Source: Flavobacterium reichenbachii (GTDB lineage: Bacteria; Bacteroidota; Bacteroidia; Flavobacteriales; Flavobacteriaceae). Taken from it: a DNA stretch of 64,000 nucleotides. Below, piece by piece: positions 44,219-52,361 of the stretch (positions within the stretch are counted from its first letter, which is position 1; the number at the start of each line of letters is the position of its first letter). Position numbers and translations under genes: made by a program. The stretch covers positions 31,074-95,073 of the forward strand of contig NZ_MUHF01000018.1 of assembly GCF_002217435.1 (NCBI RefSeq). The letters are read 5' to 3'. Below the pieces are notes generated by a model. That model had not been told where the DNA came from and searched no databases. It worked only from the letters and a program-made list of their open reading frames with translations.

Positions 44219-46387
44219 ATGAAAAGTCTAAAACTTATTTCATCAGCCATTGCTATGCTTATATGTTTCGTTACTATGGCACAAGAAAAAACGATTACCG
44301 GAATCATTTCTGATGAAAGCGGCGCACCTGTTCCAGGAGCAAGTGTTACTATTCAGTATACAAAAAAAGGAACTATGGCCGATTTTGACGGTAAATACAG
44401 CATTCAGGCTCAAAAAGGAGATATGCTCGTTTTTAGTTTTATTGGATATCAAACTCAAAGACAAAGAGTAGAAAACACAGAAAAAATCAATATACAACTG
44501 CATTATGATAACCAAACTTTAAGTGAAGTTGTTGTTGTAGGATATGGAAGCAGTGATTCGGAATCTGAAGATCGAAGTTATGCACGTGCTGAAAGAAAAA
44601 GAGAAAAAAGAGATATTTCTAAGGCACTAAAAGGAAAGACAGCTGGACTTCAAATTCAAAATAATGTTGGATATGTTCCGAATCCAAGCCCAAATGTTGT
44701 GATACGCTCAACAGCATCTGTATCTCCAAAAAGTGAACCGATTTATATCGTTGACGGAGTTGCCATTAATGCCAATCAAATGGCAAAAATTAATCCTAAT
44801 GATATCGATAATGTATCAGTTTTAAAAGATAAAGCCGCAACTTCTGTTTATGGAACAAGAGCTTCAAATGGTGTTGTTGTTATCTCAACCAAAAATGAAC
44901 TTTACAAAAACCTTTCTGAAAAAGAAATCGATAAAAAATTAAACATCATTACACCTGTTCCTGCAGAACCAACTCAGGAAGATTATAATGCTTTTGTCGA
45001 AAATGCTTTTGAAAGTCCAAAAACGGCGCCGCTTTCTACATTTTCTATAGATGTTGATAATGCTTCTTACACCAATATCAGACGTTTTTTAAATAACGGA
45101 CAGCAGGTTCCCAAAGATGCCGTGCGTGTAGAAGAAATGGTTAATTTTTTCAAATACACTTATCCACAGCCAAAAAACGAAAATCCGTTTTCTATCAATA
45201 CAGAAGTAAGCGATTCACCTTGGAATTCAAACACCAAAATTTTAAAAATTGGTTTACAGGGAAAAAACATTCCAACAGAAGATTTACCAGCATCCAATCT
45301 TGTTTTCCTTATTGATGTTTCGGGTTCTATGAGCCAAATGAATAAGCTGCCATTATTAAAACAATCCTTAAAAATATTGGTAAACGAATTGCGTCCAAAA
45401 GACAAAGTAGCCATTGTGGTTTATGCCGGAGCTGCAGGAATGGTTTTGGCTCCAACTTCTGGGGATGAGAAAAAAACAATTATTGACGCTTTGGATAAAT
45501 TACAATCTGGAGGAAGTACAGCGGGCGGTGCAGGAATTGAACTGGCGTACAATATTGCGGCAGAAAATTATATCAAAAGCGGTAATAACCGTGTGATTCT
45601 GGCAACAGACGGAGATTTTAATGTGGGAAGTTCTTCTAATTCTGATATGGAAAAATTAATTGAAGAGAAAAGAAAAACGGGAGTTTTCCTAACTTGTTTA
45701 GGATACGGAATGGGAAATTATAAAGACAGTAAAATGGAAATTCTTGCCGACAAAGGAAATGGAAATTATGCTTACATTGATAATATTCAGGAAGCCAATC
45801 GTTTTTTAGGAAAAGAATTTAAAGGTTCTATGTTTGCTATCGCGAAAGATGTAAAAATTCAGATTGAATTCAACCCAAAACAGGTTCAGGCGTATCGTTT
45901 GATTGGTTATGAAAACAGAAAACTTCGCGCAGAAGATTTTAAAAATGATGCGATCGATGCTGGAGAATTAGGAAGCAATCATACCGTTACAGCTTTGTAC
46001 GAAATTATTCCCGCCGGCGCAAAAAGTAATTATTTAGCAGAACAGCCAGATGATTTAAAATATACTAAAACAGAAACAAGTTCAAGTAATTACAATAATG
46101 AATTGGCTACAATAAAATTCCGTTACAAAAAACCTGACGGCGATAAAAGTATCGAAATAGTTCAGGTTATTGAGAACAAATCGGCAGCTTTAGAAAAAGC
46201 GAGTGATGATATGAAATTTAGTTCGGCGGTAGCTTGGTTCGGATTAAAATTAAGAGATTCAAAATTGATCGCTGCTAAATCTTCTGAAGAAATTGTAAAA
46301 TTGGCTAAACAAGGAAATTCAAACGACGCTGAGGGCTATAAAGCAGAATTTATTCGTCTGGTTGAAACATCAAAACAGTATAATTAA
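44219..46387 (+). CDS. Surface protein: CarboxypepD_reg-like domain, TonB-plug-like module, vWA domain, YfbK-type C-terminus
   Basis: 722 residues. Signal peptide 1-21 (cut after AMLICFVTMAQ). Residues 25-100 form a CarboxypepD_reg-like domain (TGIISDESGAPVPGASV, GKYSIQAQKGD), ending in the LSEVVVVGYG junction used before SusC-type plugs. Residues 132-226 match a plug (KALKGKTAGLQIQNN, PIYIVDG, VLKDKAATSVYGTRASNGV). There is no beta-barrel. Residues 270-350 (STFSIDVDNASYTNIRRFL) and a vWA domain at 360-540 with an intact metal site (DVSGSM 366-371, Thr434, Asp464) lead to a YfbK/DUF3520-type end. It is probably periplasmic or on the outer membrane, in an operon with the sigma and anti-sigma genes. 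Confidence 0.88.
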   Translation: MKSLKLISSAIAMLICFVTMAQEKTITGIISDESGAPVPGASVTIQYTKKGTMADFDGKYSIQAQKGDMLVFSFIGYQTQRQRVENTEKINIQLHYDNQTLSEVVVVGYGSSDSESEDRSYARAERKREKRDISKALKGKTAGLQIQNNVGYVPNPSPNVVIRSTASVSPKSEPIYIVDGVAINANQMAKINPNDIDNVSVLKDKAATSVYGTRASNGVVVISTKNELYKNLSEKEIDKKLNIITPVPAEPTQEDYNAFVENAFESPKTAPLSTFSIDVDNASYTNIRRFLNNGQQVPKDAVRVEEMVNFFKYTYPQPKNENPFSINTEVSDSPWNSNTKILKIGLQGKNIPTEDLPASNLVFLIDVSGSMSQMNKLPLLKQSLKILVNELRPKDKVAIVVYAGAAGMVLAPTSGDEKKTIIDALDKLQSGGSTAGGAGIELAYNIAAENYIKSGNNRVILATDGDFNVGSSSNSDMEKLIEEKRKTGVFLTCLGYGMGNYKDSKMEILADKGNGNYAYIDNIQEANRFLGKEFKGSMFAIAKDVKIQIEFNPKQVQAYRLIGYENRKLRAEDFKNDAIDAGELGSNHTVTALYEIIPAGAKSNYLAEQPDDLKYTKTETSSSNYNNELATIKFRYKKPDGDKSIEIVQVIENKSAALEKASDDMKFSSAVAWFGLKLRDSKLIAAKSSEEIVKLAKQGNSNDAEGYKAEFIRLVETSKQYN

Positions 46388-46439
46388 TAAATATTTATTT
46401 ACATTTGAGCTTTATTCAAACATTAATTTTTATACTCAT

Positions 46440-47027
46440 ATGAATTCCATTTTAAGCCAAAATCTATTTTTAGTAAAAGAACATGTCGGAATGTTTAAAG
46501 CTGCAAACAATTACGATATATACAATCCGGAAACGAATCAGATTATCATGAACTGTCGAGAAAATAATCTTGGTTTTTTTACTAAAATACTTCGTTTTAC
46601 AGATTATAAAAGAGCAACACCTTTTAACATTGAAATTACAACCGCTTCTGGCGAAAAGTTAATTACCGTAAGAAGAGGCGTTGCCATATTTAGATCGACT
46701 GTTGAAGTTTTGGATGAAAATGATCGTTTGGTTGGAACTTTCAAACAAAAATTCTTTTCTATTGGAGGAAAATTCGAAATTCTGGATAAAAATGTAAAAC
46801 CGGTTGCAACTCTTCAGGGTAAATGGACCGGCTGGGATTTTACATTCTCGCATGAAAATAAACAACTGGCTCAGGTAACTAAAAAGTGGGCCGGAATGGG
46901 GAAAGAGCTTTTTACAAGTGCAGATAATTATGTCCTCAATATAGAAGAAACTGTCCCAGCTGACAGCTCATTGAGACAATTAATTTTGGGAGCTGTAATG
47001 TGCATCGATATGGTTCTGAAAGAATAA
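46440..47027 (+). CDS. LURP-one-related/scramblase-like protein
   Basis: 195 residues from ATG at 46440; the open frame runs further upstream but overlaps the vWA gene and gives no sensible start. The protein is a repetitive beta barrel-like fold (NLFLVKEHVGMFKAANNYDIYN, then FNIEITTASGEKLITVRRG, VEVLDENDRLVGTFKQKF, FEILDKNVKPVATLQGKW) ending in a hydrophobic helix (LILGAVMCIDMVL). This is the Tubby/LURP-one-like pattern. Bacterial members are uncharacterised. It follows the vWA gene by 53 bp. Confidence 0.75.
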   Translation: MNSILSQNLFLVKEHVGMFKAANNYDIYNPETNQIIMNCRENNLGFFTKILRFTDYKRATPFNIEITTASGEKLITVRRGVAIFRSTVEVLDENDRLVGTFKQKFFSIGGKFEILDKNVKPVATLQGKWTGWDFTFSHENKQLAQVTKKWAGMGKELFTSADNYVLNIEETVPADSSLRQLILGAVMCIDMVLKE

Positions 47028-47035
47028 TAAAAAAG

Positions 47036-47056
47036 TTGTTAAACTTAGTTTAACAA
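47036..47056. promoter_or_regulatory. Operator-like perfect palindrome TTGTTAAAC-TTA-GTTTAACAA
   Basis: Nine-bp perfect arms and a 3-nt centre, 9 bp after the LURP-one gene and 85 bp before the SDR gene. The half-site TTGTTAAAC recurs as TTGTTAGAC at 47097-47105, nearer the SDR start. TetR- or LysR-like regulators bind such sites, but no regulator gene is adjacent. Confidence 0.55.
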
Positions 47057-47063
47057 AACATTT

Positions 47064-47120
47064 AAAAGCATTATTTTAGTTCGCAAAAGCTTATTTTTGT
47101 TAGACTAAAATAATGCTTTT
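47064..47120. repeat. 16-bp perfect inverted repeat before the SDR gene
   Basis: AAAAGCATTATTTTAG (47064-47079) and its exact complement (47105-47120) flank 25 nt. The right arm runs into TTTTTA, so it could end the upstream transcript. It also covers the likely -33 region of the SDR promoter (TTG about 47097, TACATTTA 47121-47128). Confidence 0.75.
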
Positions 47121-47140
47121 TACATTTATAAAATACTAAA

Positions 47141-47857
47141 ATGACAGATCTAAAAAATAAAAATGCCCTAATTACTGGAGCTGGAAAAGGAATTGGCAAA
47201 GCAGTAGCTATTGCCTTGGCCAAAGAAGGCGTAAACGTAATTTTAGTTTCAAGAACACAATCTGATGTGGAACAACTGGCACAAGAAACTTCAAAATTAG
47301 GAGTAAAATCTCTAGCATTATCTGCTGATGTTTCTGACATTAACTCCATAAATAGTGCGGTAGAAAAAGCTCTTTCCGAATTCAAAAATATTGATATTTT
47401 AATCAACAGCGCAGGAATTGCTTCTTTTGGAAAATTCTTAGAATTGGAGCCAGAAGCTTGGGAAAGAATTATTCAGGTAAATTTAATGGGAACATACTAC
47501 ACGACTCGCGCCATTATCCCGAATATGATCGAAAGACAAACTGGAGATATTATTAATATTTCATCTACTGCAGGTTTAAACGGAAATGCGCTTACAAGTG
47601 CATACAGCGCTTCTAAATTTGCTGTTTTAGGTTTGACCGATTCTTTGATGCAGGAAATGAGAAAACATAACATTCGTGTAACGGCCTTAACACCAAGCAC
47701 AGTTGCTACAGATATGGCAAAGGACTTAAATTTAACAGATGGAAATCCAGAAAAAGTGATGCAGTCTGAAGATATGGCAGATTTAATCATCGCACAATTA
47801 AAGTTAAACCGAAGAGTGTTTATTAAAAACAGCAGTATCTGGTCTACAAATCCTTAA
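47141..47857 (+). CDS. Short-chain dehydrogenase/reductase (3-ketoacyl-ACP reductase-like)
   Basis: 238 residues. Rossmann motif GAGKGIGKAVAIALA (TGxxxGxG), NSAGIAS (NAG motif), the catalytic Ser in ISSTAGL and the YxxxK dyad in YSASKFAVLG are all present. It is a cytoplasmic NADP(H)-dependent oxidoreductase of the classical SDR type, close in pattern to FabG paralogues. It stands alone, away from fatty-acid genes, so the substrate is unknown. Palindromes upstream suggest dedicated regulation. Confidence 0.9.
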   Translation: MTDLKNKNALITGAGKGIGKAVAIALAKEGVNVILVSRTQSDVEQLAQETSKLGVKSLALSADVSDINSINSAVEKALSEFKNIDILINSAGIASFGKFLELEPEAWERIIQVNLMGTYYTTRAIIPNMIERQTGDIINISSTAGLNGNALTSAYSASKFAVLGLTDSLMQEMRKHNIRVTALTPSTVATDMAKDLNLTDGNPEKVMQSEDMADLIIAQLKLNRRVFIKNSSIWSTNP

Positions 47858-47918
47858 AAAAATAAAGTTCTAATTCCAAGTGTAATACTTCGGCATTTGA
47901 ATTTCAAAAACTATAAAT

Positions 47919-48428
47919 ATGGAACAATATTTAAGACAATTAATAGAAATTGAATTTTTGGATAAAAAAGAAATTTTTACCGGATTTCTTATTGATTATT
48001 CAGATGACTGGATTTTACTTCGCAATAATCCGGTAGATTTTATTCTGGATGGCTTTCTGATTCTTAAAAACAAAAATATACAAGCGGTAAACAGAGATCA
48101 TGATCTGGCTTTTACAGAAAAGGTAATCCGTTTAAAAGGCTTAAAAACTAATTCTGAAGATATTATTCCGATTCGGGATCTGGCTTCAATTATAAATTAT
48201 GTAAACAACAAATACGGTATCTTTCAGATTGCCAAAAAATCTGCAAAATCTGCCTATTTAGGAAAACTTCTCGAGTTGAATGATGAAGAACTTATCATAG
48301 ATTTTCTAGACACAAAAGGCCAATTTGGCGGTGAATTGAGTTTTAATCCAGAAAAAATTCGGGTTATTGAATTTGATACGGATTATATTAATTCTTTGAA
48401 GTTGGTTATTCCGGAAGATCAAAAATAA
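47919..48428 (+). CDS. Unknown cytoplasmic protein
   Basis: 169 residues with two similar beta-rich halves: RQLIEIEFLDKKEIFTGFLIDYSDDWILL and SAYLGKLLELNDEELIIDFLDTKG. This may be an internal duplication of a small Sm-like or SH3-like domain. No signal peptide, membrane segment or catalytic motif. A decayed second copy of its last 77 bp lies at 49069-49145, beyond the next gene. Function unknown. Confidence 0.68.
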   Translation: MEQYLRQLIEIEFLDKKEIFTGFLIDYSDDWILLRNNPVDFILDGFLILKNKNIQAVNRDHDLAFTEKVIRLKGLKTNSEDIIPIRDLASIINYVNNKYGIFQIAKKSAKSAYLGKLLELNDEELIIDFLDTKGQFGGELSFNPEKIRVIEFDTDYINSLKLVIPEDQK

Positions 48429-48432
48429 AAAT

Positions 48433-49056
48433 ATGTACAAAAAGATTATCATTATTATACCAGCATTATGCTTCTTGATTTCCTGCTCTCAAAAAAGCAA
48501 AACTGAGAATAGTAATTCCGAAATTTTAAAAAACGATTCTGTTACTTTAAAAGCTAAAACCAAAACTCCCCTGCCAGAAAAAGCAGATAGAATTTTGGTT
48601 GGTGCAAAAATTGAAGGTGATTTTGATGGTGACGGAAAAAATGAATTTGCAATTGTAACAAAAACAAAAACAGGAGAAGGAAATCCAGTAGAAGATGGAA
48701 CTCCAGATGAATATACTATTTCTTTTAGCAATACATCCCTGAAACCAATTGTTATTGGTTGTTGTGAAGCCCAACTTATAAATGAGGGAGATTTAAACGA
48801 AGATGGGAAAGATGAATTTTCAGTTTTTCAGGCACCAATGAATGGATGTACTTATTCTATGACTACATATTCGTTACAGAATTCAAATTGGAAACAGGTT
48901 ATAGAACCATTTTTAATTTCAACAGGTTGTGACGGATTTACATATGATGAATTGCAAAATAGAATTTTTATCGAAAACAAAACAGTTTATAAACTGGAAA
49001 CAGACCCTAATGATGAAAGTTTAAAATTATTTAGAAAAAAAATCGATTTGAAATAA
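48433..49056 (+). CDS. Lipoprotein with VCBS/FG-GAP-like acidic repeats
   Basis: 207 residues. Lipobox LISC at Cys18. The mature part contains FDGDGKNEFAIVTKTKTG and NEGDLNEDGKDEFSVF, two D-x-D/N-G-x-x-E motifs that resemble calcium-binding FG-GAP/VCBS blades. MNGCTYSMTTYSLQNSNWKQV and STGCDGFTYDEL hold further cysteines. It begins 4 bp after the preceding gene, so they are an operon. It probably sits at the cell surface; its ligand is unknown. Confidence 0.72.
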   Translation: MYKKIIIIIPALCFLISCSQKSKTENSNSEILKNDSVTLKAKTKTPLPEKADRILVGAKIEGDFDGDGKNEFAIVTKTKTGEGNPVEDGTPDEYTISFSNTSLKPIVIGCCEAQLINEGDLNEDGKDEFSVFQAPMNGCTYSMTTYSLQNSNWKQVIEPFLISTGCDGFTYDELQNRIFIENKTVYKLETDPNDESLKLFRKKIDLK

Positions 49057-49068
49057 GATTAGAATCCT

Positions 49069-49145
49069 AAAAATTCGGATTATAGAATTTGATACGAATT
49101 ATATTAACTTTTGAAGTTGGTTATTCCGGAAGACCAGAAGTAAAA
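49069..49145 (+). pseudogene. Decayed copy of the 3' end of the gene at 47919
   Basis: These 77 bp align with 48354-48430 at about 90 percent with one base deleted. Several differences are silent in the last codons: GAT-CAA-AAA-TAA in the intact gene, GAC-CAG-AAG-TAA here. This suggests the copy was once translated before a frameshift. No other part of the gene is left between this point and the lipoprotein stop at 49056. Confidence 0.8.
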
Positions 49146-49155
49146 TTCCTTTTAT

Positions 49156-49199
49156 AAAAGCAAGAAAGCCCTTTAAACAAAGGGCTTTCTTGCTTTTTA
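49156..49199 (+). terminator. Strong terminator after the remnant
   Basis: AAAAGCAAGAAAGCCCTTT and AAAGGGCTTTCTTGCTTTT pair over 19 bp around a 4-nt loop (AAAC), followed by a T tract. Confidence 0.95.
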
Positions 49200-49455
49200 T
49201 CTACACTGATAATATTACTCCCTTTTTTAATTTTTATAAATTCCCTCATCTCTTAAAATAATAGCTTAAAATGATATTATTAAGTCTTTTAGAGGCGTTA
49301 ATACCCTAGCTTAAATCTGACTTTTGCACTCGCTAAGCAACAACAGTTTTTATTGTTTAAATACTGGAAATGAAGGTGTAATCTTTTTTGAAGTCAAAAT
49401 ATTAAAAAGAAGAGGTTGTAAAGCGTTGAATCTTTTATCCAAAAACTCAAAAGCA

Positions 49456-49983
49456 ATGATATCCTACTGGCTTCTCTTATTTTTCATTATAATTTTTTCA
49501 AGTTTATTAGTTGTAATTCTAGTATTCGTTTTTCGCATTAGTTCTTTCGCAGAATACAAACGTACTATTGTTCTAACATTTCTAATTCCTGCAATCGGCC
49601 TTTTTCTTTATATAACATTTGGATGTCTTAATATAGCTGTTGTTAAAAATGATGAAACCGTAAGCAGGTACATACTGGTATATGATACAACCTACAAACT
49701 TGAAAACGGAATTGTATTAACTGTCAGCTTCCAAAACGAAAAATCTACCTCTATCATAATTAACGACACAGCAACTCCCATATTTTTTGATTTAATCGGC
49801 TACAGCAAAAAAGGAAATAACTCTATAGAATATGGTCATAAAGACATTCTGCCCTACAGCATGAATTCTGTGACGCAATATCCGGATTATTTATTTTCAG
49901 ACCCGCCTCAGGAAGTAACAGTCTCCGGATCAAATTATGCCGCAACTGATTTAGTAGTAAAAGGATGGCTGCATAAGAATTAA
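49456..49983 (+). CDS. Small membrane protein of unknown function
   Basis: 175 residues from the ATG at 49456, chosen because MISYWLLLFFIIIFSSLLVVI gives a normal N-terminal membrane segment; the open frame goes back to 49324 with no better start. A second segment follows (TIVLTFLIPAIGLFLYITFG). The C-terminal 110 residues form a beta-rich, probably periplasmic domain (GIVLTVSFQNEKSTSIII, ATPIFFDLIGYSKK, EVTVSGSNYAATDLVV). No family is recognised. First gene of a block of four small membrane-protein genes. Confidence 0.65.
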   Translation: MISYWLLLFFIIIFSSLLVVILVFVFRISSFAEYKRTIVLTFLIPAIGLFLYITFGCLNIAVVKNDETVSRYILVYDTTYKLENGIVLTVSFQNEKSTSIIINDTATPIFFDLIGYSKKGNNSIEYGHKDILPYSMNSVTQYPDYLFSDPPQEVTVSGSNYAATDLVVKGWLHKN

Positions 49984-50063
49984 TTGCTGTAACTATATAA
50001 ACCACGCCTTTGCAATTTTTTTTTAAAACTAAAACAATACTTAAAATAAATTAAAAGTTAATC

Positions 50064-50642
50064 ATGGAAACAAAATCATTACAATTCCCAAACAAAATCT
50101 ATATAAATAAAGAAAAAGCAAGAAAAGAATCTATCCTTTTTGGCGTCCTTACATTATGCTGCTTATTCGGATTTTGGTATGGAACCGGCAAATTTTTTAC
50201 TGAAGATTTCTACTATCCTAAATTGGTTATTTTTATGCCAATATGTTTTGTAATACTATTAATTGAAACCATAAAAAAACATAAAACTGCATCAAATAAT
50301 GATGTGATATTGTCACTTACAGAAAAAGGCATCCAGTTTTTTAATAAAGATTATACTGGAGTAAGTATCGTTCCGTGGAGCGAAATTACTGGTTCTACTG
50401 AAATAGAAACAGGAAGTTCTTACTTTGGTTCTGCTAAAGTAAAAATGCTATGTGTAAATGTTAAAACCCCGTCAATTTACTTAGACAAAATAGGAAATAA
50501 CAGCAAAAAGAAATTAATCAAATTTAATACTAAAAATAACATTAAATCTATTTTTACCATTGAATCAGCTACGTTGGCTGTAGATATGATAGCATTGAAA
50601 AAAACAATTTATCAAATGGTTGAAAAATCAGTATCTAATTAA
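50064..50642 (+). CDS. Membrane protein, PH-like C-terminal domain (STM3941-like)
   Basis: 192 residues. Two membrane segments in the first 75 residues (ESILFGVLTLCCLFGFWYG and LVIFMPICFVILLIE) are followed by a soluble domain with VILSLTEKGIQFFNKDYTGVSIVPWSEIT. That pattern recalls the STM3941 family, in which a double-helix hairpin anchors a PH-like domain. The name is tentative. It ends 12 bp before the first zinc-ribbon gene, so the block is probably one operon. Confidence 0.65.
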   Translation: METKSLQFPNKIYINKEKARKESILFGVLTLCCLFGFWYGTGKFFTEDFYYPKLVIFMPICFVILLIETIKKHKTASNNDVILSLTEKGIQFFNKDYTGVSIVPWSEITGSTEIETGSSYFGSAKVKMLCVNVKTPSIYLDKIGNNSKKKLIKFNTKNNIKSIFTIESATLAVDMIALKKTIYQMVEKSVSN

Positions 50643-50654
50643 TCAATAAAAATT

Positions 50655-51464
50655 ATGTTTTACTTTTACAGTATTGTCACAAAGCCTTTAACTTCAGTTG
50701 TATTACAAAACGAAATCTGTCCGGTTTGCTCAAAAAAAGGAACTATCGAAGTGGTATTATACATGAAATTTGCAACCGCACTGATTCCGATGTTTGGATT
50801 AGGAAGACCAACCAGTGTGCATTGCACAGAATGCGGTCACGAAATTAAATCGGTAAATACGCCTCTTTTTGCTCAAAATAATTATTCACCAGGAATAATT
50901 AATGGGATAAAAACAATTAAAGCTAACCACAAGCGCACACTGTGGCAATTGCTTTATCCGTGGTCAATATTAATTTTGCTGGGCTTATTGTGCATTTTTG
51001 GTTTGTTAACACAATATTCCGTTTCCCGTACGAATTCACAAACCAGTGAAATGCTTGCAAACCCAAAAATTGGAGACGTTTACAAAGTAAATATTGATTC
51101 CATGTATTTATTAAATGCAAATACCATGGGAAGTAAAAGATCACAAACCCTATTTAAAATTATAGATATAAAAAGTGATACTCTTTTAATGGTTCGTAAT
51201 AAACAAAAAACAGAAGGAATTGGTGTTAAAGAAAGTGACTGGAATTCTTTATCCCGAGAAGATAATACTTTTGAAACTGCTCCTCATAAAATTAGTCTCA
51301 AAGGAATTACCGAAAGAAAGGAAGTATTCGAATTCTTCAATCAAAAGAAGATTGATTCGATAAACAAAACAGATCGAGTAAAATCAATAGATCCTCTTCA
51401 CTTTTCTAAATCAATTGGCCAAATCCCAAATTATAACGGAATTGAAATTGTAGAACGAAAATAA
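50655..51464 (+). CDS. Zinc-ribbon membrane protein, copy 1
   Basis: 269 residues. The N-terminal zinc ribbon has CPVCSKKG and HCTECGHEIKS (two CxxC pairs). A single membrane segment follows near residue 100 (PWSILILLGLLCIFGLL). The C-terminal 150 residues contain IGDVYKVNIDSMYL, LFKIIDIKSDTLLMVRNK and VKESDWNSLSREDNTFE. The ribbon should lie in the cytoplasm. No enzyme motif is seen. The next gene is a clear paralogue, starting 7 bp later. Confidence 0.72.
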   Translation: MFYFYSIVTKPLTSVVLQNEICPVCSKKGTIEVVLYMKFATALIPMFGLGRPTSVHCTECGHEIKSVNTPLFAQNNYSPGIINGIKTIKANHKRTLWQLLYPWSILILLGLLCIFGLLTQYSVSRTNSQTSEMLANPKIGDVYKVNIDSMYLLNANTMGSKRSQTLFKIIDIKSDTLLMVRNKQKTEGIGVKESDWNSLSREDNTFETAPHKISLKGITERKEVFEFFNQKKIDSINKTDRVKSIDPLHFSKSIGQIPNYNGIEIVERK

Positions 51465-51471
51465 GAACACT

Positions 51472-52284
51472 ATGTTTTACATTATTAGCATTGTTACCAA
51501 GCCTCTAGCATCAATACGATTAAAGGATGAGACTTGTCCGGTTTGTTTAAAAAAGGGCTGCTTGGAAGTTACTTTGTATGTGAGGTATGGCAAGTTGATA
51601 ATTCCCCTTCTTTACATGGACAGGCCAACTAGCGTTCATTGTACTGAATGTGGTCATGAAATAAAATCAATCAATTCTTCTTTATCCAATAAAAAAGAAT
51701 ATACGACTGGAATAATTAATGCTGTTAAAGACATTCAGGCCAATCACAAACGTTCTCTTTTGCGATTTATTAATCCTTGGACTGTTTTTATTTTATTCGG
51801 ATTAGGTCTTATTTATGGCCTTTTCACGGCTTGGAATTCTAAAAACACGAATACACAAAATATTGAATTGCTTAAAGATCCTAAAGTTGGAGATATTTAC
51901 AAAGTTAACATTGATTCAATGTTTTTAACACCCGACGGAAAAGCTGCCGAAAATAAGATTTCTCAAACCTTATTTAAAGTTATCAATATAAAAAATGATA
52001 CTCTTTTAATGGTTCGCAATAAGCATAAAAAGGAAGGAATGGGCGTTTATGAAAGCGATTGGAATGCTCTATCGAGAGAAGATAATGCTTTCGAAATTAT
52101 AACTCATAAAATAAGCCTAAAAGGAATTACCGAAAGAAAGGAAGTATTTGAATTCTTCGATCAAAAGAAAATCGATTCAATAAATAAGGCTGACGAAGTA
52201 AAATCAACAAATCCTTTTCATTTCTCTAAATCAATTGGCCGAATCCCCAATTATAATGAAATTAGAATGGTAGAACGAAAATAA
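51472..52284 (+). CDS. Zinc-ribbon membrane protein, copy 2 (tandem paralogue)
   Basis: 270 residues, collinear with the preceding gene along its whole length. It has the same CPVCLKKG and HCTECGHEIKS pairs, the membrane segment (TVFILFGLGLIYGLF), and the C-terminal block KISLKGITERKEVFEFFDQKK, almost unchanged from copy 1. The C-terminal 80 residues are the best conserved; the middle part differs more. A terminator follows 10 bp after its stop. The tandem pair suggests recent duplication, perhaps for two-subunit assembly or altered ligand choice. Confidence 0.75.
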   Translation: MFYIISIVTKPLASIRLKDETCPVCLKKGCLEVTLYVRYGKLIIPLLYMDRPTSVHCTECGHEIKSINSSLSNKKEYTTGIINAVKDIQANHKRSLLRFINPWTVFILFGLGLIYGLFTAWNSKNTNTQNIELLKDPKVGDIYKVNIDSMFLTPDGKAAENKISQTLFKVINIKNDTLLMVRNKHKKEGMGVYESDWNALSREDNAFEIITHKISLKGITERKEVFEFFDQKKIDSINKADEVKSTNPFHFSKSIGRIPNYNEIRMVERK

Positions 52285-52294
52285 AAATAGCATT

Positions 52295-52338
52295 AAAAAC
52301 ACAAAAGCCCTTTATAAAAAGGGTTTTTGTGTTTTTAA
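52295..52338 (+). terminator. Terminator after the zinc-ribbon pair
   Basis: AAAAACACAAAAGCCCTTT and AAAGGGTTTTTGTGTTTTT pair through most of their length around a short loop, then TTTTTAATT. It may also serve the convergent mtaB gene. Confidence 0.88.
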
Positions 52339-52361
52339 TTAACAGCGAGAACAGCAATAAA

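Larger units (their letters stand above)
49057..49455. other. 399-bp gap holding the remnant and terminator
   Basis: Contains the pseudogene remnant (49069-49145) and the terminator (49156-49199). The rest (49200-49455) is A+T-rich. A GACTTTTG sequence at 49319-49326 is one base off TAnnTTTG and may serve the following gene. No other feature is visible. Confidence 0.6.

Noticed and set aside
43996..44307. Minus-strand ORF of 103 codons across the sigma-operon gap
   Set aside because: It is antisense to the two coding regions and spans the hairpin at 44154; no homology-like pattern is visible.
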